The notes under the pieces are model-generated. The model was not told where the DNA came from. It did not search any database and saw nothing but the letters and a program-made list of their open reading frames with translations. A stretch of 64,000 nucleotides of DNA from Hysterium pulicare CBS 123377 (Eukaryota; Ascomycota; Dothideomycetes; Hysteriales; Hysteriaceae): contig AJFK01000336.1 of the NCBI GenBank assembly GCA_000467715.1, positions 1 through 64,000 of the forward strand, given 5' to 3'. This document shows positions 56,483-64,000 of the stretch, in pieces. The translations under genes were made by a program, and so were the position numbers. The first letter of the stretch is position 1, and every line of letters begins with the position of its first letter.

Positions 56483-58752
56483 ATGACTCTAGTCAACCAT
56501 AATTGCGAAGATCGTTATTATAGAAAGGAAGACCTGGAAGCGTTGCTGCGAAGACTCTTTCCTGGGAGAGACAACTTCCGCTTCAAGGTAGGCTTGCCTT
56601 CTACGTCACGACTTGCAAAGATACAAACGCTCCCAGCAAATCAATGGATATTGGTCCTTTCAGGCACCCCGTCAACTTTCTGATGTGAGTTTCTTACGAT
56701 TCTGTTCTGCCAGTAGCTCTCGGCGTGAATTACTAATTCTTTATGAAGGACGAACTGAGGTAACCAAGCCCCCACAATGCTTCGTTTGGATGCATACTCC
56801 GCACAAGGCTGACTGGCTATAAATCCCTCAGTGGCGCTAAGGTTGATCCTTAGGGTGAAGAACTCCTCACTCACCGGTCATTTGCCTTGCGGGGTGTAAG
56901 GCAGACTGGTTAAGAGAAGAATGGCGATAAGAACACACTGCTTGTATTGGCTAGGACTTGTCGACATGAAAAACAGGCTGTAAACTTAGCATTTCATGCT
57001 GCTACTTCTATAAAAAGTTATTTTTACGGCCCCCTTCCAGTCCGATGCAATCATTGATGAATCCTTGTACAACGCTGCACGATTATCATACCCGCCACAA
57101 ATGACATCTTTGTTTGACCCATTCTCCATCGCTACGAATTCCGATGGATGCATATCGGCGTTCTCACAAGCGGCGAAAAAATGCACAATTGCGGGTTCCA
57201 ACGCCCAAGTCGATATCGTGGACGTCTACGCAGAAGATCAAGGTTGGCAGAAACAAATAAGCTCCCTAAGTCTCTTTCGGATGAAAACTAATCCTTCTAT
57301 AGGATGTGATAGGAAACCAAGTCACTTCTCCAATGCGGAGGAACTTTCAGCCTTCCTAAAGAATCCCGCAATGACGGCCTACACCAACCGAATCTTGTAC
57401 ATAATCTACCCATGACAAACTCAATCGAGGCTTACTCCTGCTTTTAGCTTTCTTTCTCAGAGAGGTTCGTGGCGGCCCTTGAATATCACGGCTGAAATGC
57501 TCTATTCGATCGTCACTTACCATGGCATGATGCCGCAAATCTTCGACCTCATCCGCTCTTTTAAGGATCGATGTGTTTCGACGGAAGACGCCTTTTGCTG
57601 CCCAGTAAGGATAAGGCATACATCGAACATATCAGGTGAGAACGGCTGCTTTTTTCTAGCTACCACCATAATAGAATGAAGACTGATATGTGGACAGAGA
57701 TCTGCTACATTTACAAATATGCCGAGCTCAAGACCACGGATACGACCAACCCCTGGGTGATTCGACAAACCGGGGTATACCACCAATACAACAAGCAGAA
57801 GAAACAATCTGTGTGGATGGTACTGAGTCCCATACCGTCATCGATGGCTGAAAGACGTATTATACAGTGCTTAGAGAGTGCAATAGGGAGGTCAGAAGTT
57901 TCGAAAAACCATATGCTGTTACATACAGCTGTGATATCATCTTATCTTTCAAATTGGAGAGAATACTGCTCGCATTACGAACGAACCTTAGTAGACATAG
58001 TGAGTTCTAGATAACTATACCCCATTAACGCTACCTAGGAGCTCTTTAACATAGCCAATAGTCCAGCAAAGTCGCAACAAGCCTCCTTGAAGGACCTCCC
58101 CAGCTTAGCCATGGGACGTTTTCACAAGTTAACTCTCTTAGCAATCGCTTCCTACCGCTTCGCGCAATCTTCAGCTCCCTTGGCCAGGTACTCCAGAGTT
58201 TACAAAGCATGAACGCGATCGCCTTCGATCTTCCGAATACCGAAGATCATATAGTCAATATGACTCTAACCAACTTCAGCAACGAGATGGTGGCGCACTC
58301 GGAGAATGCAAGCTACCTAGCTCAACGCGCCCAAGCCACAGGGCAGCAAATATCCGACACGTTAGCCCAAAAGCAAAGCAACGACGTCTCCAAGTTAACA
58401 AAGTCTGCCGTGGACGACTCGATGACCATTCGCGTCATAACTGTAGTGACGCTATTCTACCTCCCATTTGCGTTCGTTGCTGTGAGTTGATCAACGTTCC
58501 CACACGATAAAGTATTTGTGAGCTTCTCTGACTTAGTAGTAGACCGTCATGGGCATGAATTTCTTCGTACAAGACCCAAATACCCATCGCGTTATCGTTT
58601 CTCCTCAGTTCTGGATCTATTTTGGTATATCAATTCCGCTTACGGCTACGACTATCTTGCTTTGGAGATGGACTACTTCGAGACACCTTTTCCGGAAGAG
58701 AAGACATGAAATGATGGAGGAGAGCGCGATGGAGGTAGAGGATAAGGTCTAG
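56483..58752 (+). CDS. CorA-like magnesium-transporter-family membrane protein
   Basis: Proposed exons: 56483-56587, 56637-56684, 57041-57396, 57463-57635, 57698-57999, 58062-58481, 58543-58752 (537 residues). The N-terminus is NCEDRYYRKEDLEALLRRLF, FRFKQINGYWSFQAPRQLSD; the middle GSWRPLNITAEMLYSIVTYH and, across an intron, SNISEICYIYKYAEL with NPWVIRQTGVYHQYN. The C-terminus has the two membrane helices, IRVITVVTLFYLPFAFVA and the spliced TVMGMNFF that carries the GMN motif of CorA channels, then FWIYFGISIPLTATTILL and a basic tail. Many fungal genes of this kind keep the pore helix but have a divergent cytosolic domain; ion transport is therefore not proven. Weak points are a 356-nt third-position intron (56685-57040) and the acceptor at 57462. 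An optional 60-nt in-frame intron may lie at 57243-57302. Confidence 0.75.
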
Positions 58753-59637
58753 TGGGTTCACGGCATGCTAAATAACATTAGTCTTTGTGTACTATTCACC
58801 ATTGTAGGCGGAAAGCCCTGACCTTTATGCAGCTACGCCTTTCCCTCTCTTATAACTTCTTGCCGGTCCTCCGGCCTGGAGAAAGCTTTTTTATCAATTT
58901 ACTTCTTGAGGTGGATCCGAAAATGAATATAGCGGGTATTCGTGCTGTGAAGAGCTGAAAAGTTGTGGGGTCTGAAGGCAATGAATGATGACCCCACCCA
59001 GTAGAGCTTAAGAGTCTTTCGAAAGGAAGCTTTCCACTATATTGTGTAGGATGGAAGCAGTCTACGCGATTGTCCACATTAAAAGGGTTTGTCCCAGAAT
59101 TTATTGAGTAGGGCAAACCTGAGGTTGTCGCGGGGATCCTAAAAGGGCTTAGCGTCTCATGCGAGAAATGATTTACTTTCGCGTGCCCTGTCCTGACCTC
59201 AAACAGTTGCATTTGCTACTCGAGACTACAACAATGAATGGATCGACGCATTCTGAATTTTGGAGAAGCATCAGTACACAGACCAGCTAGAGAACTTGCG
59301 TATCAGAGCTAACATGACAGGATTCAACGTAGCTGTTTCGAGGGAAGCCACCAACGCTGATTTTGGCCTTCTGCCAAAACAACAACAAAAATTGAATATA
59401 GTTCACTGGTCCCAAAACGAGCTACAAAGCTGTTCTTGGGATTAGTCTCCTGGTTAAATTCAGGAGTCGCGGACATTCCTTTGTTTCGCAAGCCGAATCT
59501 GGACTGATCGCATTCCAGCGATGACGAAAACATCAATTACCCAGTTCCCACACCAATTCCTTTGTTTCTGAGACACTATGTATACATGCCCACTGATACT
59601 CTGTTCCATATGAGTCGAATCTGATAACCTGAACAAA
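58753..59637. other. intergenic region between the CorA-like and MARVEL genes
   Basis: About 885 bp. The left part is the CorA-like 3' end; the right part is the MARVEL promoter. Small frames on both strands have no motif. Confidence 0.45.
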
Positions 59638-60710
59638 ATGTACACACTCAAGAGCGGAGTGGTTCCGATCCCTCGATGGATTCTGGGTCTCCGGTTTCTT
59701 CAATTGCTCTTTGCTATCATCGTTCTCGGTTTGACTGCTTACTCGCTCTCTGTGAATGGTGGTGGTCCAGTAAGTTGCGTCTTCAATGCTCTCTTTGACT
59801 CAGGACTGACAATTCACAAGCTTCAACCCGGCCTTATCGCTCTCATTATTATCGCCATTCTTACCATCTTTCCGATTCTCATTTTTACAACGGCACTAAA
59901 TCGAATCCAAGGCCGCATGTACGATCCTCGTATTGCTCTGTTTATGGATGGTTTCGCGACTCTCTTCTGGCTTGGAGCGTTCTCGGCTTTAGCATCATAT
60001 CAACACATCTTCCGTTACTATGGCTATGCCGCCGATATTCCATTTATTGACGTTGTGGCCGATGGGTGCCAAATGTGTAGGCGATCTTGGAAAACAGGTA
60101 CGGCCGCGACAGTGTTTGGGGCTATGGAATTGTAAGTCATGACAATCTCTGAGAATTGAATGTTTATTAATGATTCATTAAAAGCATCCTTTTCCTGCTC
60201 ACAACCACTTTTTTCCTTTACTACTATCACCGCTACATGGCCGGGGTCCCTTATTCTTCACAAGGCGGCGTTCACCATAAGGGCAGCCACAGTACTAGCG
60301 CCACGGAAGCGGGTGTCGGAGTTGGAGCTGGAGCTGGAGCCGGAACAGGTGTACATCACGACGGCGAGCACCATCAGATGCATACCATACATGAGAATGC
60401 CGGATCTACTAGAGCTACTGCGACCAATGGGGCACATGAACCTCCTAGTTATAATAGCGGAGGACTCGCAGGAACACACAAGGACGGACCGTACCGCGAT
60501 GACTCACCTACTGTAGGGATTGGAGGTCATACGGGTCACGGCAACCAAAACAGTGTGCCGTACCCGGACAATTCACCAAGAGAAGGAGGACACATGGCCC
60601 AAAGCAATCAGAACAATGTTCCGTACCCAGATCACCCCCCAAGACAAGGAGGATACACTCCTGGTGCGAATGGAGGCTACGGCGCGACCGCGAACCATAC
60701 ATCTGCATAG
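59638..60710 (+). CDS. MARVEL-domain membrane protein with Gly/His-rich tail
   Basis: Three exons (59638-59769, 59821-60131, 60185-60710) give 322 residues. Four membrane helices are visible: GLRFLQLLFAIIVLGLTAYS, then LIALIIIAILTIFPILIF, ALFMDGFATLFWLGAFSALA and, across intron 2, MELFILFLLTTTFFLYYY. This and the N-terminal PRWILGLRFLQ start are typical of fungal MARVEL proteins, which sit at the plasma membrane or in eisosome-like and septal sites (family knowledge; Nce102 is the yeast example). The C-terminal 150 residues are hydrophilic, rich in Gly, His, Asn and Pro, with repeated units NSVPYPDNSPREGGH and NNVPYPDHPPRQGGY. Intron 1 is exactly 51 nt, in frame and stop-free, so an unspliced form would carry 17 more residues between helices 1 and 2. 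Confidence 0.88.
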
Positions 60711-62431
60711 GCTCCCAAACCCCGCCTTTTTAAAACTAATAAAATCAAAAGCGACCCCAAAACCTAATGTCTATTTCTCCTTCTTCTTTGTGTATTTAGT
60801 ACTCCTTTTAGGTGTCTAGGAAATCTCAGGCGAATATATCATACCTAGAATACCAATGATTACCATGTGACCAATACGAACACGGCGGTCATTCACTCGA
60901 GTGGATGGTGATAGCTTACTCATTAGCAGTGTCAGAAGCAAGTATATAAACCCCAATCTCTTCTTCCAAAGGCTTCTGGATTCACGGGCCTCCCAAACCG
61001 ACATATCGATATTACATGTCCTAGACGGTTTGCCCGCCGAAAAGTAAACGAACCATCTCTCGTGGGTGTTTAATATCTGGGCAAATAAAGGCACAAGTGA
61101 GTTGAAGGAAAGCGAGACGGATGGAAATGCCATGATGAGAGTGCAGATCATTTATGCTGATGATCAAGTTCAGCAGTAGCAGAAAACGACGATTTTCAGC
61201 TTCACATTTTCGGTTTTGGATCAAACTTCCAAATAATACCGAGCGCCGCACAACCCCATACGATTGACCTGGTTGCAAGTATGGAGTTCCAAGCATCAAG
61301 TTGCTAACTTCCGCGGTTTCATTCGCGAGGCGGCGGAGTTCAACAACATTGAATTGCTGTTAGCGCGGAATTAACACCAGGCACATGACCCGGCATTTTT
61401 ATTTGCCATGTTCGTTTCATGCTTATGGAAGTAGTTCTCCAAGAGGGTAATAGTTTAATAACATTTGGAGCTCCCGCGATGTGAATGCTCGTTTAGTCAT
61501 CAAAGGGGATCCCTTCAATGCCTCGAATATATAAACTCTACAACCCGGCGTTTTACAACTTCCTGCTCCTCACAAAGAAATATATTTTGAATCGGAGTGT
61601 TCGTAAAGCAACGTTCAACCCGATCTCATGGGAACCACAAAGAGATAGTCTCCGCATGGCATGTGCAGAGCCTAGTGGTATTCTTATCAAGAAAACTGGG
61701 AAGTATGGACCAATGACCAGCCGTACATTGGTCTTGAATCAACTCAAATATTCATAGAAAATGATGGACTACAAACTGGAGAACCTTGGGGTGATGGATC
61801 GTGCCGGGTCGCGAAGGGGTATCTAGAGGGAGCAAAGGGAGTGATGCTGAAGGGCACAGATGATGGCATCTGGTAACCCTCATCATTCCCGGATCATCTC
61901 AAATAGTTTTGTAAACTGTATCCTTTCAATGCTCCTCCGGCCGTGGGGCAATTCTTTGTGGTTTATTTGAACTTCGTCTCTGAGCCAGCCACCATCGATT
62001 CCACGGCGGCTTCTTGTGTATTCAACATGGGAAGTTTCACAAGAAGGCTCCATAGTTCAGGCGTAGCGAATGGATTGAACTCGCAGATCCCAGCGAACAC
62101 GTTGCACTCCACAAGTAGGAAGTTCCGATCCATCGTTGTGGTAGACAGCAAGATTTGACACTACCAGAACCAGAGCCAACATGACATCGGCCACTTCAGG
62201 ATCTTGGACCCATAAGATATCTTCAGGCTCGATATCTTGGGATTGAGAAAGTCCGCGTGGTGGAAAAGAAAGTTCTGAACGGCGGAGGAGAAGATGAATA
62301 TATAGACGATGCCCCACGCCACGCTTACCCACATTCTTGTAGCCTATTCTGGTTCTATCATGTCTTAAGAAATGTTCACATGCAAGATGCTGACTGAGCC
62401 TAAAGACTTCTAGCTCAGAAGCTGTGCCAAA

Positions 62432-62446
62432 GGTATATAAGCCTCC
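62432..62446 (+). promoter_or_regulatory. TATA promoter-like module 1
   Basis: GGTATATAAGCCTCC followed by a C-rich and C/T-rich leader; the first ATG downstream opens only ten codons. Confidence 0.4.
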
Positions 62447-62858
62447 TACCCCCCCAGCACTTTGGGCTTCTCTCTCCACAGCATCTCAACAAGCCTTGGT
62501 GTTCAGACAAATTTCTAACAGAGACACTATGAGACCAGGAATGTTGAGTTCGGCGAAGTGATGCTTGTTTGGCTTCTCCGTCGTTTCTCTAAGGAAAAGG
62601 AAAATGCTTCTCTGTTGGGTGGAACTTGTCTTGGAGAACATCTCACTGTCACCAATCTGTCATTGGAGACTGGGTTAGGGATAAAGGCTTGTGAAGTGGA
62701 AGAAGGATAGCCGCCGGGGCGTAGAAATTCATGTAACGATGATCTCCATCATTACTTCAGAATGTGCAAGATTGTCTAGAATACACCTGGCTTCCCTTGA
62801 CACACCGTCGAATCGTGTTTCACATGTTAGCTTAGCTAATACTCTGCTTGCTTACCTG

Positions 62859-62876
62859 GATATATAAACTTCTTCC
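62859..62876 (+). promoter_or_regulatory. TATA promoter-like module 2
   Basis: GATATATAAACTTCTTCC, then a C/T-rich leader and an ATG at 62917 opening a 77-codon frame (MASRVLDLPTLTSHGTQY...) with no known motif. Confidence 0.4.
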
Positions 62877-63398
62877 CCCTGGTATCCTCTAACTTCTTCT
62901 TTACTCGACACGGATAATGGCATCTAGGGTTCTAGATTTACCAACCTTGACGTCCCATGGGACTCAATACCACGTATTACATGGACAGTATGGCCTTCTG
63001 GCACTTTCAAGAATTAGGCCAGGCCGACATGATGCTTTCTGCTTGGTGTCCGAGCAGATAAAGCCTAGAACAGATCGAACTTCGGGCCCGAGTTATGCTC
63101 AGAGAGCAGAGCAATACGCGCAAGTTCACTCATCAGGAAAAGACGATTGAGTCGATGGTGTTGGAATCTAGTGGGATCTAGTGGTAAGATGCGCTAGATC
63201 CGAAATGTCCAAAAAAGTTTCCCTATGGGGTCGATTTGGTCAATCCAGGAGCGGAAAAGTTGCGATGATGCCGTTCATCACTAATTTTCAACCCTTTTCC
63301 TTCAACAAGATAGCCCTACGGATCTTTTTTCGACGTGAGTTCACGTTTTAGACTTCATAAGACTTGCTAGTCAAACCCCGACGCTCCTCCTTCCTTTG

Positions 63399-63418
63399 AT
63401 ATATAAACCTCCTCACCT
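63399..63418 (+). promoter_or_regulatory. TATA promoter-like module 3
   Basis: GATATATAAACCTCCTCACC, C/T-rich leader, and a 17-codon frame from ATG near 63487 (MDQMKKMSRLCASGFLK). It resembles module 2 both at the TATA box and in the sequence before it. Confidence 0.4.
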
Positions 63419-63807
63419 TCTGACTTTCTTTCATCTTCATAGCTATCACTTCTGGCCTTTCCAGAAAACCACAGATCTTTCTTGATATGGACCAAATGAA
63501 GAAAATGTCTAGGCTATGTGCTTCTGGCTTTCTAAAATGATGAGAGGCTGCGAGTCATATTTCTTTGTTTGGTTCACAGCTTGCTTGGTACTAGCTAAGG
63601 ACCAAATGCACTCATTACGACATATGTATGTCTCGTTGAGTTCGGAGTGCCGCTACCCCACGAACAAAACCTGAAAATGTGTTTTTACCTATGGCTGGTG
63701 GGGATTTGTCGAAGGAGTGATGACGGTTGATCTGAATACATGTGCGGAATGGAGTGGCGCCTTGCGAAGGTTGGAGGTGGTGGAGGAATCGATGACGGCT
63801 GTCACCA

Positions 63808-64000
63808 TCATCCAATGCATGAGGGCTTCGTGAAAGTCGTCGAGTGCGGATCTTTATTATCTAGTCCTCTAAAATCTTCCTCTTCCGCGTAGGTTCTCAA
63901 AAACGCCCGCCCCGATCCTCCCATGACAGGTCCATCATCTACTCTTCTGGAGACGCTTATGTTCCAATTTTTCAAGATCTCTCCCATGATAAGCGCAAGG
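63808..64000 (-). CDS. C-terminal end of a protein entering from the right edge (tentative)
   Basis: Reading the minus strand from the right edge, one frame stays open for 63 codons and ends at a TGA: LALIMGEILKNWNISVSRRV, then DDGPVMGGSGRAFLRTYAEE, then EDFRGLDNKDPHSTTFTKPS. The charged, non-repetitive composition fits coding sequence, but no family is recognised and the rest lies outside the window. Confidence 0.3.
   Translation of the reverse strand, partial: LALIMGEILKNWNISVSRRVDDGPVMGGSGRAFLRTYAEEEDFRGLDNKDPHSTTFTKPSCIG

Larger units (their letters stand above)
60711..63807. other. 3.1 kb region with several promoter-like modules, no supported gene
   Basis: No frame here could be tied to a family. 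Plus-strand TATA modules occur at 61526, 62432, 62859 and 63399; the last three share TATATAA-R-C-Y-TC-Y-T and the two rightmost also share about 25 upstream bases. Downstream of each lies a C/T-rich leader and a short frame (10, 77 and 17 codons). A minus-strand frame at 60816-61151 has two hydrophobic stretches but no start context or motif. The region may hold eroded copies of a small gene family or noncoding transcripts. Confidence 0.45.

Noticed and set aside
60816-61151. 111-codon minus-strand frame with two hydrophobic stretches
   Set aside because: No recognisable motif, no clear start context and no joined exon; the hydrophobic runs come from T/A-rich sequence.
62057-62479. 140-codon minus-strand frame
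   Set aside because: It runs opposite to a clear plus-strand TATA module and leader at 62432 and has no family features; probably a chance frame.

Overview
The window is a gene-dense stretch of a filamentous ascomycete (Pezizomycotina) chromosome. The evidence is direct: short introns of about 50-60 nt with GTNNGT donors, CTAAC/CTGAC-like branch points and YAG acceptors, pyrimidine-rich leaders, and families typical of this group (palF, Zn2Cys6 regulators, a HET-type fragment, CorA-like and MARVEL proteins). Placement in Leotiomycetes is my inference from the look of the PXR1, palF, 14-3-3 and Zn-cluster proteins and was not tested. Exon joins were worked out by hand; most models stay in frame across every join and end on a stop.

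Left part (1-21.6 kb), mostly housekeeping: the start of PXR1 (ribosome biogenesis, minus, cut by the window edge); a small coiled-coil protein; palF/RIM8 (pH-signalling arrestin); a 1.8 kb gap; an IRC20/SHPRH-type SNF2-RING DNA-repair factor; a THOC5-family mRNA-export protein; an F-box/beta-propeller protein; and a CSC1/OSCA-type channel divergent from the meiotic AAA+ ATPase PCH2.

Middle part (21.6-40.7 kb): a 2.5 kb gap with a 14-bp minisatellite; a seven-exon MFS efflux pump with a clear TATA box; a HET-like N-terminal fragment; a Q/P-rich protein of unknown function; a WW plus PhoD-like phosphatase protein; a mitochondrial MCUR1/FMP32-like protein; a 14-3-3 gene with extremely small 5' exons; and the diphthamide factor DPH4, whose 3' half is G-quadruplex-prone.

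Right part (40.7-64 kb), more accessory: two Zn2Cys6 regulators, one with its zinc cluster in mid-protein; a possible 59-residue two-PPxY protein; a mug190-like SMP/C2 lipid-transfer protein; a variant protein kinase (DFD for DFG) divergent from a CorA-like membrane protein; a MARVEL-domain protein; and 3 kb with repeated TATA-promoter-like modules but no convincing genes. At the right edge a minus-strand reading frame enters from outside.

I see no rRNA, tRNA, CRISPR, complete transposon or virus-derived element. The best candidates for something undescribed are the kinase/CorA-like divergent pair, the promoter-like modules at 62.4-63.4 kb, the small PPxY protein and the cysteine-bearing insertion in PCH2.
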